DNA of 36,735 bases from CAYLYM01 sp964387645 (GCA_964387645.1 CAYLYM010000026.1:1-36735); one strand, 5' to 3'. Positions 9,042 to 17,526 are shown, counted from the stretch's first letter. The notes: generated from the sequence alone by a model not told the origin. A program made the numbers and translations.

Positions 9042-10123
9042 GCTTTATAATTGACCGTTACATTATTAAGAAATTTATCGCAATACTTTTTTTCAATATT
9101 TTAGCATTTCTGGTTGTTTTTGTTGTTATAGATCTTATTGATAACCTGGATAAATTTCTTTCCCACAACGCAAGCTTTAAATACGTTTTTTTATACTATG
9201 TGTACTATATTCCGTACATCATCATTCTCACTTTACCTATCTCTATGTTGTTAGGCAGTCTTTTTACTCTTGGTTCGATGGCTCAATATAATGAAATTAT
9301 CGCCATTCAAACATCAGGAGTAAGCCTATACCGAATTATTTTACCGATTCTTCTGCTGGCTTTATTTATAAGTATTGTATCAGGGATTGCTGGCGAAACA
9401 GTTGTTCCGTATTCAAACAGAGCCAGGTTAAACGTTTATCGATATGACATTAAAAAAGAAACGCGCCAAATAAAAACAGCACGGAGCCATTTAGCCATAC
9501 AAGACGGTGGAGATCGTCAGGTTTATATGCAATTTTATGAGACTACTCAAAAAAGAGCTCATCGTGTCAATATTATTTTTAAAAATGAAAATAAAATTAT
9601 TCGGAGACTGGACTCACGATTTATGAAATGGGATGATGAAAAAAAAATATGGAGCCTTATTCAAGTCACCGAAAGATTATTTACTGATAGTAGCGAGATT
9701 GTCCTCCGACACGACACCTTATATTATGAGGACAGCCAAATTACTCCAGAAGATTTGCTGGATCTGGAAATCCAACCAGAAGAAATGAATTACTCAGAAT
9801 TAAATAGATTTGTTAATAAAATGTTAACATTAGGTGCCGACGCACGAAGATGGTTAGTTGATTTATATATGAAAATTTCTTATCCATTTGCAAATTTCAT
9901 TATTGTAATGTTTGGCGCACCATTAGCATCCCGTAAACGGCGAAGTGGACCGGCATTAGGTTTTGCTATGGCACTACTAATAAGTTTTATCTATTTCTTA
10001 TTCCTCAGAACAGGACAGGTACTTGGACATAATGGTGATCTTGATCCCTGGTTGGCTGCATGGATTGGTAATATAGTATTTGGCGTTGGAGCCATAATTA
10101 CTATGATAAAAGTAAAAAAATAA
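9038..10123 (+). CDS. lptG: LptF/LptG-family lipopolysaccharide export permease
   Basis: The partner permease of the LptB2FG transporter, 361 residues, the normal family length. It has three N-terminal membrane helices (about 12-34, 52-76, 100-120), a periplasmic beta-domain, and three C-terminal helices beginning at ISYPFANFIIVMFGAPLA. The start is GTG at 9038, sharing four bases (GTGA) with the preceding stop, so the two subunits are probably translationally coupled and made in equal amounts. The N-terminal IIDRYIIKKF matches the first gene's ERYIIKEH, as expected for paralogous subunits. The ATPase LptB and other Lpt genes are not in the window. A strong AT-rich hairpin follows the stop codon. 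Confidence 0.93.
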   Translation: MSFIIDRYIIKKFIAILFFNILAFLVVFVVIDLIDNLDKFLSHNASFKYVFLYYVYYIPYIIILTLPISMLLGSLFTLGSMAQYNEIIAIQTSGVSLYRIILPILLLALFISIVSGIAGETVVPYSNRARLNVYRYDIKKETRQIKTARSHLAIQDGGDRQVYMQFYETTQKRAHRVNIIFKNENKIIRRLDSRFMKWDDEKKIWSLIQVTERLFTDSSEIVLRHDTLYYEDSQITPEDLLDLEIQPEEMNYSELNRFVNKMLTLGADARRWLVDLYMKISYPFANFIIVMFGAPLASRKRRSGPALGFAMALLISFIYFLFLRTGQVLGHNGDLDPWLAAWIGNIVFGVGAIITMIKVKK

Positions 10124-10131
10124 AAATTGAA

Positions 10132-10163
10132 TAATTAAAAAATCATATCTGATTTTTTAATTA
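10132..10163 (+). terminator. Probable terminator after lptG
   Basis: A perfect 14-bp stem (10132-10145 with 10150-10163) with the 4-base loop TATC, starting eight bases after the lptG stop. The stem itself contains A6 and T6 runs, so an RNA hairpin would end in a U-rich arm on either strand. It could also stop any transcription arriving from the minus side. GC content of the stem is very low, so efficiency is uncertain. Confidence 0.55.
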
Positions 10164-10211
10164 CAAAAAAACGTTTGAATTGAACAGAGTTCATAAAAAT
10201 TTCTAACCATT

Positions 10212-10446
10212 CTATTTTAATAAAATCATTCTCTTAATTTCAGAAAAGCCGCCTGTTCAAATGGCGTTGAAATATATATTCCTCCAAAAACAGGCTGGCA
10301 AAAATCATTCGTACTCCCCAGGAGATAACTTAATAGTCCATCTGACGTGAGGAAACATTGAGTATCTTAATTTTCTGTTCTGAAAAATTGAGAGGAGTGG
10401 TATATTGGATCCGGGTAGTAAGATTAAATGGATTCGAAAAATTTTA
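10212..10446 (-). pseudogene. Fossil of a T9SS C-terminal sorting domain
   Basis: Read on the minus strand, two frames together rebuild a type IX sorting domain. The first frame gives NFSNPFNLTTRIQYTTP and then KIKILNVSSRQMDY before a stop. The second gives KLSPGEYE, then NIYFNAI, then TGGFSEIKRMILLK and a stop at 10214-10212. These match the intact domain at the right end of the window (NYPNPFNPVT, VYNIVGQ, VAGYHVV, SGFYLYR, KKMLLLK) in the same order. One frameshift separates the halves, and at least three in-frame stops are present, including TAA where Gln normally precedes NYPNPFN. Upstream of 10446 I see no further similarity, so the rest of the cargo protein is gone. Non-functional. Confidence 0.75.
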
Positions 10447-10892
10447 TACATTACTGATTTATCTTAAAAATTTTTAATTCTTTTTTTCATAAATAAATTG
10501 ATAAATTAAAAATTAGTAGATTGGTAAAATAAGAATGATTCGAAATATAAGCGTGATATTTAAAAAAAAGAAATCGTAAAATTTTACTTTTTAGGTTAAT
10601 GAAGATTTAGAGATTGCGAAAATTCATCATGTTGAATATTTTATTATGATCTTGAAAATATATTTAATTATCAGCATTTATTTTTAAAATATTTAGATAC
10701 TAAAAATAAATTTACAATTCAGATAACAAATTGAAAGCTTTTAAATAAACCGCAAAAACGCAAAGGTACAAAAATTTTTCATAAAATAATTTTGAAATAT
10801 AAATATTTGTCATTCTATAATTTTTCAAAGCTTTCATAATAAATTATGGAACATAATTATTTTTATAAACTTGATCCTCTTTTAAAAAATAT
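10447..10892. other. Gene-free AT-rich spacer upstream of ptsI
   Basis: No coding resemblance was found in any frame. The only distinctive piece is AACCGCAAAAACGCAAAGG at 10748-10766, which resembles CGCAAAG-type motifs scattered in many environmental bacterial genomes. Its function is unknown, and a single copy here proves nothing. Confidence 0.5.
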
Positions 10893-10921
10893 TTGAAATA
10901 ATTAGGAAATTTTTCTATTTT
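10893..10921 (+). promoter_or_regulatory. Putative promoter for ptsI
   Basis: TTGAAA (10893-10898), a 17-base spacer and TATTTT (10916-10921) lie 26 bases before the ptsI ATG. Assigned on consensus resemblance alone in AT-rich DNA. ptsI itself has no clear Shine-Dalgarno site. Confidence 0.35.
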
Positions 10922-10947
10922 GATAATCCGAAAAATGATTTAAGCCA

Positions 10948-12756
10948 ATGAAAAAGAGAATTAGTAAATCAACTATTAAGCACGAAATAGCTGTAAAAGG
11001 GATACCGGCTTCGCCCGGTATCGCTATTGGACCAGTAGTAATTTATACAGAACCTATTCTCAATCCAGAAGTGCGTATTATTCCAAAGAACCGTATTAAA
11101 GAAGAAATTAAAAGGTTTAAAAAAGCTATCCACGACAGTCGGGTTTACTTGAGTAAAGTTTATGATGAAACTGTAAAGAATTATGGGCAAGAATTCGCAG
11201 ATGTTATTAATACACAAATCGCCATCCTGGATGATAAAGTCTTTTTAGCAGAAGTTGAACAGCTCATTCGTGAGAAGCAATATGATGCTCCATATAGCAC
11301 TTTCGAAGTTTTCCGCCAGAAAAAAGAGTATCTTCTTAGTCTTTCGGATGAATACTTTCGTGATAGAGCATTTGACGTTCAAAGCCTTAAATTTCTGATA
11401 TTGAGGAACTTACTTGGCAAAAAATTAGAATTTATTCTTAAAAAAAATTCCATTGTAATTGCCGATAATCTTACACCAGCCGATACGATACAATTACATC
11501 GCAAAAATATATTGGGATTTTGCACAAACGTTGGGGGAAAAAATTCTCACACAGCGATCATCGCTCGGTCATTAGGTGTACCAGCGGTTGTTGGAACCGA
11601 AATCATCACTGACATTTGTCATCCTGGAGATGCTGTTGCTCTTGATGGTAATGATGGTATTATAATTGTCAATCCCAGTAAAGAAACGATAGAAGCTTAC
11701 CGAAAAAAACAGAATCAGTTCTTGATATTTGGAAAAAGCCTTCTCAAAAAGGCCGATAAACCTGCCCAGACAACCGATGGTAAACACATTAAAGTCTATG
11801 CAAATATCGAGTTTGAGGAAGAATTAGACCAGGTAATAAAGTCAGGTGCGGAGGGAATCGGCTTATATCGGACAGAAGGATTATATTTAAATCGAAATAG
11901 TTTTCCTTCCGAAGACCAACAGGTGGAAAATTATTTAAAAATTGCCAAAGCAATGAGCCCCCGAACAGTCATCATCCGCACGCTGGATATTGGTGGAGAT
12001 AAGCTTCTTCCAGAATATTTAGGCATGCCCGAAAGAAACCCATTTCTTGGCTGGCGAGCAATCCGCTTCTGTCTCGATCACAAAGAAATATTTATTCCAC
12101 AGCTCAAGGCAATTCTTAAAAGCAATATTTATCGCAACGTACAAATTTTACTCCCAATGGTCAGTTCCATAGAAGAAATCCACCAATTCAAAGAAGTTTT
12201 TGAAGAAACAAAAAAGGTACTGGAAAGTGAAGGTAAAGAATTTAACCCAGATATAAAAATAGGTATGATGGTAGAAATTCCTTCTGCAGCATTAATGGCG
12301 GAATCATTCGCAAAAGAGATTGATTTTTTTAGTATTGGAACAAACGATCTAACCCAGTATACACTTGCAGTTGATCGAGCTAACGAGAAAATTTCTCATT
12401 TATATAACCATTTTCATCCAGCATTACTGCAACTAATTAAACATGTTGTCGACATTGGTAAAAGCACAAATACTCCGGTAAGTATGTGTGGAGAAATGGC
12501 CGGTGATCCAGTAGCAGTACCTCTTTTACTCGGAATGGGTATGGACCATTTAAGCGCTGCTCATATTGCCATTCCTGAAATAAAAAATGTGATACGGCAT
12601 CTTTCTTTAAAAGAATGTGAGTCGTTATATGAAGAAGTTAAAAAATTACACACAGCATCAGATATACAAAAAACTTGCGAAGATTTTTTCAGAAAGATAT
12701 TTACCGATTACTATGTTCCGATAAATAACAACAATGAAAAATCGAGTAAAGGCTAA
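10948..12756 (+). CDS. ptsI: Phosphoenolpyruvate-protein phosphotransferase (PTS enzyme I)
   Basis: A cytosolic enzyme that takes phosphate from phosphoenolpyruvate onto a histidine and passes it to HPr. The 602 residues are near the usual 570-580, with about 15 extra at the N terminus before the conserved VKGIPASPGIAIGP. Features seen: the phosphohistidine loop VGGKNSHTAIIARSLG (His201), the PEP-binding barrel with GIGLYRTE (Arg308), IIRTLDIGGDK (Arg344), MVEIPSAA (Glu443), IGTNDLTQY (Asn466, Asp467), and the catalytic cysteine in SMCGEMAGDP (Cys514). All key residues are intact. No HPr, enzyme II or HPr kinase is next to it, so whether it drives sugar uptake or a regulatory relay cannot be told here. 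A sugar-phosphate isomerase follows 95 bases downstream on the same strand. Confidence 0.96.
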   Translation: MKKRISKSTIKHEIAVKGIPASPGIAIGPVVIYTEPILNPEVRIIPKNRIKEEIKRFKKAIHDSRVYLSKVYDETVKNYGQEFADVINTQIAILDDKVFLAEVEQLIREKQYDAPYSTFEVFRQKKEYLLSLSDEYFRDRAFDVQSLKFLILRNLLGKKLEFILKKNSIVIADNLTPADTIQLHRKNILGFCTNVGGKNSHTAIIARSLGVPAVVGTEIITDICHPGDAVALDGNDGIIIVNPSKETIEAYRKKQNQFLIFGKSLLKKADKPAQTTDGKHIKVYANIEFEEELDQVIKSGAEGIGLYRTEGLYLNRNSFPSEDQQVENYLKIAKAMSPRTVIIRTLDIGGDKLLPEYLGMPERNPFLGWRAIRFCLDHKEIFIPQLKAILKSNIYRNVQILLPMVSSIEEIHQFKEVFEETKKVLESEGKEFNPDIKIGMMVEIPSAALMAESFAKEIDFFSIGTNDLTQYTLAVDRANEKISHLYNHFHPALLQLIKHVVDIGKSTNTPVSMCGEMAGDPVAVPLLLGMGMDHLSAAHIAIPEIKNVIRHLSLKECESLYEEVKKLHTASDIQKTCEDFFRKIFTDYYVPINNNNEKSSKG

Positions 12757-12851
12757 GAATTGAATATGATTTTTTACTACCTACCTAATTTAGATCATTT
12801 TAAAATCAAAATTAAAATTAAATCAATTCATATAATAAAAAGGGGTTGTTT

Positions 12852-13892
12852 ATGCTGAAATCTGATCCATCAAATTTTGCTAATTTCATCCGAGCCTTGC
12901 CTGAGCAAATCAAAACATCATCTTCAATTGCTAAAAGCATTTCATTAGATAATTTTCCCAGAAACTTTGATAATATTTTATTTATCGGAATGGGCGGATC
13001 GGCCATTGCAGGAGACTTGCTCGCAGCTTTTACAAAAAATGAAATAAATATTCCTTTTATTGTTCTTAGAGATTACCATATTCCAAACTTTGTAACAGAT
13101 AAAACGCTACTATTCGCTTCAAGTTATTCTGGCAATACAGAAGAAACTCTATCGGCTGTCAAAGAAGCAGTGAAAAAAAAAGCCCAAATTATTGCCATTT
13201 CAAGTGGAGGCCAACTAGCAGAATTAGCATCTGACAAAGGATTACCTTTTTTGAAAATCCCTGGTGGTTTTCCCCCACGACAAGCACTGGGATATTCCTT
13301 CTTTCCCATACTTCATATTTTACAACTACTTGAGTTAATTCCCAACAAAGAAGATCAGATTACCGAAACGATTCAAATTGTTGAAAACCTGCTAGAACGA
13401 AATGATCCTGAAACGACTGGAGGAAATAACCTGGCCAACCACATTGCCCAGAAATTAGTTAACAGAGTACCTATTATTTATACTGCTTCTGAATTTCTAA
13501 ATCCTGTTGTTGTCCGCTGGAGAAACCAATTTAACGAAAATTCCAAAATTCTGGCTTTTAGTAACGTCTTACCAGAATTGAACCATAACGAAATCATGGG
13601 TTGGGAAGCTCCACGCAAATTACTAAATTGCTTTAGCGTTCTCTTTTTACGCGATTCACAAGAACAATCTCGCAACAAAAAAAGATTAGAAATAACTCGC
13701 GAAATTCTCAGAAAAGGTAAAGTACCTATCTTTGAGCTTTTCAGTGAAGGAAAAAGCAATTTAGCACGTATTTTTTCTCACATTTATCTCGGTGATTGGG
13801 TAAGCTACTATTTAGCGTTACTTTATGGTAAAGATCCCCTTCGAATTGATAGTATTGATTATTTAAAAGAAACTCTTAAAAAAGAAAAATAA
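12852..13892 (+). CDS. Bifunctional phosphoglucose/phosphomannose isomerase (SIS domain)
   Basis: A cytosolic enzyme interconverting glucose-6-phosphate or mannose-6-phosphate with fructose-6-phosphate, feeding glycolysis and GDP-mannose precursors. The 346 residues show the tandem-SIS architecture of the archaeal/thermophile-type PGI/PMI family. Sugar-phosphate loops IGMGGSAIAGDLL and SYSGNTEETLSA lie in the first SIS domain, FPPRQALGY follows, and the family hallmark LPELNHNEIMGWE lies in the second. The start is the ATG at 12852, six bases after AGGGG (12841-12845). A TTG six bases earlier is in frame but touches the ribosome site. It follows ptsI with a 95-base gap and may be co-transcribed with it. 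Confidence 0.92.
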   Translation: MLKSDPSNFANFIRALPEQIKTSSSIAKSISLDNFPRNFDNILFIGMGGSAIAGDLLAAFTKNEINIPFIVLRDYHIPNFVTDKTLLFASSYSGNTEETLSAVKEAVKKKAQIIAISSGGQLAELASDKGLPFLKIPGGFPPRQALGYSFFPILHILQLLELIPNKEDQITETIQIVENLLERNDPETTGGNNLANHIAQKLVNRVPIIYTASEFLNPVVVRWRNQFNENSKILAFSNVLPELNHNEIMGWEAPRKLLNCFSVLFLRDSQEQSRNKKRLEITREILRKGKVPIFELFSEGKSNLARIFSHIYLGDWVSYYLALLYGKDPLRIDSIDYLKETLKKEK

Positions 13893-14102
13893 TTTATTAA
13901 AATTATGTAAAATAAATCATTAAATAATTATCACAAAAATGAAAAACAATTTCGCAAATTTCTTTAACTCGCAAATTAAGAATATCGTTGAGTTTAAAAT
14001 ATCCTTAAAAAATATTCTTATAAGTTTGCAATATTTAAAAAATAGGTTTTAATACTAATATAGATGAATATTACATTTTAATAAATGGATAAGGAGAATA
14101 AA

Positions 14103-15239
14103 ATGAGAAATTATCTATTCTCATCTGAATCTGTTACAGAAGGACATCCAGATAAAATTGCTGATCAAATTTCAGATGCTATTTTAGATGCTATAATTGA
14201 AAAAGATAACTACGGTCGAGTGGCTTGCGAAACGTTTGTCAGTAATGGTTTAGTTTTTGTAGGTGGTGAAATATCCTGCGAATGTTATGTAGATATTCCT
14301 GGAGTTGTACGGGAAAAAGTAAAAGAAATCGGTTATACCGACCCACATTATGGTTTTGATTATGAAACATGTGCAGTGTTAACTAATATTAATCAGCAAT
14401 CGCCAGACATTGCCATAGGTGTGGATCGTGCCGGAGCTGGAGACCAGGGAATGATGTTCGGTTATGCCACTACGGAAACTGAAGAATTAATGCCCATGCC
14501 TATTTTGCTGGCTCATAAATTAGCAAAACAATTAAGTCAGGTTAGACGTAACAAAATATTACCCTACTTGCGCCCTGACGGAAAATCTCAGGTTACTGTA
14601 AAGTACGAAGACGCTAAACCTGTTTCTGTAGAAAAAGTGGTCATATCTGCTCATCATGATCCAGACGTAGACATGAAAAAATTACGGGATGACATCATTG
14701 ATGCAGTAATCTATCCGGTGATTACTGAAAATATCCGCAGCAAAAATATCCAGATATTTATTAATCCCACTGGTAGATTTGTCATTGGAGGTCCCAAGGC
14801 AGACACGGGACTAACTGGAAGAAAGATTGTGGTAGATACCTACGGAGGCGCTTATTTGCAGGGAGGAGGTTGTTTTAGCGGAAAAGATCCAACCAAAGTA
14901 GATCGTTCGGCTTCCTATTATGCCCGTTATGTAGCAAAAAATATAGTAAAAGCAGGTCTGGCACAGCGCTGCGGGATTCAGGTTGCTTATGCTATCGGAG
15001 TCGCCGAACCTGTAAGTCTAATGGTTGAAACTTTTGGTACCGGCAAACTACCTGATGAAGAGATTACCAAAATAGTTCAAGAAAACTTTGATTTTACACC
15101 GGGAGGAATGATCAACGAGCTGGAATTACTTCGCCCCATTTACCAGAAAACTGCCGTATACGGACATTTTGGACGTAAAGAAAAGGAATTCACATGGGAA
15201 GCTACCAATCGGGCAAAAGATTTGAAAAAATACTTATAA
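14103..15239 (+). CDS. metK: S-adenosylmethionine synthetase
   Basis: Makes S-adenosylmethionine from methionine and ATP in the cytosol. The 378 residues match the usual length of about 380-400. The N-terminal YLFSSESVTEGHPDKIADQ carries the ATP-binding His and Asp of the family. The methionine-adenosyl loop GAGDQGMMFGYA, the phosphate loop GGGCFSGKDPTKVDRSA and the C-terminal FGRKEKEFTWE are all present. The start is the ATG at 14103, preceded by AAGGAG (14091-14096) with a 6-base gap. An in-frame ATG at 14085 would place the ribosome site inside the coding region. The 210 bases upstream show no SAM-riboswitch-like fold. A short direct repeat TCGCAAATT (13952-13960, 13969-13977) is the only patterned element there. 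The gene stands alone and is followed by a hairpin plus T-run. Confidence 0.97.
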   Translation: MRNYLFSSESVTEGHPDKIADQISDAILDAIIEKDNYGRVACETFVSNGLVFVGGEISCECYVDIPGVVREKVKEIGYTDPHYGFDYETCAVLTNINQQSPDIAIGVDRAGAGDQGMMFGYATTETEELMPMPILLAHKLAKQLSQVRRNKILPYLRPDGKSQVTVKYEDAKPVSVEKVVISAHHDPDVDMKKLRDDIIDAVIYPVITENIRSKNIQIFINPTGRFVIGGPKADTGLTGRKIVVDTYGGAYLQGGGCFSGKDPTKVDRSASYYARYVAKNIVKAGLAQRCGIQVAYAIGVAEPVSLMVETFGTGKLPDEEITKIVQENFDFTPGGMINELELLRPIYQKTAVYGHFGRKEKEFTWEATNRAKDLKKYL

Positions 15240-15324
15240 AGATTTTGAAACATTTATGATTTTACACAAAAAGTAGAATATTATTTCTAAAAACATTTAT
15301 TTCTTTCAACTTCATAATTTCTCC

Positions 15325-15347
15325 CTGCCTTATCCGGCAGAGTTTTT
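15325..15347 (+). terminator. Probable intrinsic terminator after metK
   Basis: A stem CTGCC/GGCAG (15325-15329 with 15336-15340), six-base loop, then AG and five T. It sits 86 bases after the metK stop. The five-pair GC-rich stem is short, so this is a modest call. Confidence 0.45.
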
Positions 15348-15796
15348 ACTTTGAAGACCTCGTTGTACTTTACTAGAAAAGCAGTTTTTTAAAACTAGTT
15401 TAGCTTAAAGTATCATTCCTATATTCCAGAATAAAACATCTTTTCAGTATTGTTATCAAATCTCTGAAACATTCTCAAATTTCAGATAGTTGCGATTTGA
15501 GCTTTAAAAACCAGCTCGAAGAAAAATTTTATTATATTATTCATTTAAATTGAAATATTATAAAAAAATACAAAAATATATAAAAAATATTTTGTCATGA
15601 ATCATTATTATAGATTAAAATAATTTTCATTTTTTGTCTATTGTAATCCATTAAATTTAAAACCCTTTTCAACCTATTTTAAAACCAATACGCATTTTAT
15701 TTAAATATTAAAATTTAAATGGGAGATATTCTTTCTTTCTATCATATAACTTTTTAAGAGGAAAATTGAAGCTTTTATGGTTACTAAAGTCATTTA
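15348..15796. other. Gene-free spacer upstream of the serpin unit
   Basis: About 450 bases of A/T-rich sequence. All frames are broken by stops, and no protein-like segment, RNA gene or long repeat was recognised before the promoter at 15797. Confidence 0.55.
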
Positions 15797-15826
15797 TTGA
15801 TTCGGTACTACATTTGTAGTAATAAT
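15797..15826 (+). promoter_or_regulatory. Putative promoter with internal operator for the serpin unit
   Basis: TTGATT (15797-15802) and AATAAT (15821-15826) are 18 bases apart. A perfect 16-base dyad fills most of the spacer. Transcription would begin near 15833, about 24 bases before the ATG at 15857. A repressor bound to the dyad would block RNA polymerase. Confidence 0.45.
15806..15821. promoter_or_regulatory. TACTACA-TT-TGTAGTA operator-like dyad
   Basis: Arms TACTACA and TGTAGTA are perfect inverted repeats around a two-base centre. The core TACAnnTGTA is the motif recognised by BlaI/MecI/CopY winged-helix repressors (family knowledge). No such repressor gene lies in the window, so the regulator is inferred from motif and position only. 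Confidence 0.5.
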
Positions 15827-15856
15827 TTTATGTTGATAATTTGAAAGCATGTGAAA

Positions 15857-16274
15857 ATGAAGAAATCAGTATTGGTACTTTGCTTACCTATCCTTTTCAC
15901 AAATTTCTGTTTTGTATCTACTAATGCAAAAAATACAAAACATTTTTTTTCGATACGCAGCTTATGATAGTTCTGGAACAAAAATTATTGAAGACCTCAT
16001 GACTATCGATTTTTCCGATTCAAATCATCTGACGGAAAACTGGGGCTTTTCTGCATTAACCCAGACACACTCGGTGGGTTCTCAGGTTGGAACAGGTCAA
16101 TTAATCGGTAGTGTTCAAAATAAGGAAATACATTTAAATTTAACCCCAAATTTCAATGATAATAATGTTATGCTCATCGGTTCACTAACTAATAGAAAAA
16201 TAATTGGCAAATGGATGTGGATAACTTTTATTGGTGTATCTAATCAAAGCGCTTTCGAGGCCATAAAAATATGA
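15857..16274 (+). pseudogene. Small secreted beta-rich protein, reading frame broken at a T8 run
   Basis: An ATG at 15857 opens a signal peptide (MKKSVLVLCLPILFTNF, cleavage plausible after TNA) whose frame ends at TGA 15965-15967. The next frame continues with about 105 residues of a compact beta-rich domain (YDSSGTKIIEDLMTIDFSD to FEAIKI) ending at TGA 16274. The frames meet at eight T (15943-15950). With seven T they would join into a 138-residue exported protein. This may be a real mutation, phase variation or slippage, or a sequencing error. The domain alone could start at ATG 15924 but would then lack a signal peptide. I do not recognise the family. Its stop lies 11 bases before the serpin start, so both share one transcript under the dyad promoter. 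Confidence 0.6.
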
Positions 16275-16285
16275 GGTATTATATT

Positions 16286-17524
16286 ATGAAATCGATCAAA
16301 ATAGTTATACCTGTCTTAGTGGGAATCCTTTTTTTCTTTTTAAATTGTAAAAAAGTCACTGCACCCATCTCACCCAAGATGCGTAAATTAACTGCTGATG
16401 AAATCAAAGTGGTCGAATCCAGCCAGGATTTTGGTACCAAATTATTCAAACAAATTGTTCAGATTGAACAGGATAAAAACATTTTTATCTCACCACTCAG
16501 TGTTTCCATGGCTCTGGGTATGGCTTTAAATGGTGCGGCCGGGAATACCTTCCAGGCCATGCAATCCACACTACAATTTCAAAATATGACATCAGAGCAA
16601 ATCAATCAGGCATATCGAAGCCTTCTTCAACTCTTAAGGAATCTGGATCCAAAGGTCATCTTTGAAATAGCAAATTCCATTTGGTACCGGCAAGATTTGC
16701 AGTTTGAAAAGAATTTTATTGATTTGAATAAAAAATATTTTGATGCCACAATTAATCCTCTGGATTTCGGTAACCCGAATGCCATAAACACCATTAACAA
16801 TTGGGTAAAAGAGAAAACACGAAATAAAATTCAAAAAATTATTGGCCGGATCAACCCGGAGAATATTATGTTTCTAATCAATGCTATTTATTTCAAAGGT
16901 ACATGGAAGTTCCAATTCGAAAAAGAACTTACAACCGAGGAACCTTTCTTCAAAACAGATGGATCGCAGATCACCTGCATGATGATGTCACAAAGAGGCA
17001 CCTTTCGCTATCTGTCCCAGCCGGATTTTGAAGCGGTTGATTTACCCTATGGTAAGGGCGATTTTTATATGACCATAATTTTGCCTCATCCCAATACAAA
17101 CATTGATTCTCTTATCTTTATGATTTCTCCGGATTTGCTACAACAGTGGGTAAAAAATTTCTCAGAGCTGGATGGTCTTGTAGAGATTCCCCGATTTAAA
17201 TTGACATACAAAATTGACCTCATCCCGGTACTTACTGAATTAGGAATGGGAATTGCCTTTGATCGTTATGCAGCCGATTTTAGTAACCTTTACAAAGGTC
17301 CTCAAAATGTGTTCATTAGCAGTGCATTGCATAAAACCTTTGTAGAAGTAGATGAGGAAGGAACCGAAGCAGCAGCGGTTACTTCGATTGGTTTTTCGGC
17401 TACTTCGGTTGGTGGAGGTGGATTCTATTTTCGAGCAGACCGGCCATTTTTCTTCATTATCCGAGAGAAATCCTCGAACACAATCTTGTTTGCCGGGAAA
17501 ATAGTGGAGCCGCAGGAGCAATAA
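16286..17524 (+). CDS. Lipoprotein serpin (serine protease inhibitor)
   Basis: A serpin-family suicide inhibitor, 412 residues. The N terminus is a lipoprotein-type signal (MKSIKIVIPVLVGILFFFLNC, with Cys21 the likely lipidated residue, though the lipobox is loose). The mature part has serpin landmarks: NIFISPLSVSMALGMALNGA, NAIYFKGTW, VDLPYGKGDFYMTIILP and FRADRPFFFIIRE near the end. The reactive-loop hinge EEGTEAAAVTS (from about residue 357) has the small residues typical of inhibitory serpins. By spacing from the hinge the P1-P1' bond would lie around SATS, suggesting a protease that cuts after small or hydroxyl residues. The start is the ATG at 16286, eight bases after GAGGT; an in-frame ATG at 16271 overlaps the previous stop. 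It is probably co-transcribed with the small exported protein upstream. The target protease is unknown. Confidence 0.94.
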   Translation: MKSIKIVIPVLVGILFFFLNCKKVTAPISPKMRKLTADEIKVVESSQDFGTKLFKQIVQIEQDKNIFISPLSVSMALGMALNGAAGNTFQAMQSTLQFQNMTSEQINQAYRSLLQLLRNLDPKVIFEIANSIWYRQDLQFEKNFIDLNKKYFDATINPLDFGNPNAINTINNWVKEKTRNKIQKIIGRINPENIMFLINAIYFKGTWKFQFEKELTTEEPFFKTDGSQITCMMMSQRGTFRYLSQPDFEAVDLPYGKGDFYMTIILPHPNTNIDSLIFMISPDLLQQWVKNFSELDGLVEIPRFKLTYKIDLIPVLTELGMGIAFDRYAADFSNLYKGPQNVFISSALHKTFVEVDEEGTEAAAVTSIGFSATSVGGGGFYFRADRPFFFIIREKSSNTILFAGKIVEPQEQ

Positions 17525-17526
17525 CC

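Noticed and set aside
13893..14102. SAM riboswitch upstream of metK
   Set aside because: The leader position is right, but I could not find the paired stems or a terminator hairpin; only a short direct repeat TCGCAAATT is present.
14085..14102. Earlier metK start giving six extra residues
   Set aside because: It would bury the AAGGAG ribosome site inside the coding region; the ATG at 14103 matches the usual MetK N terminus.
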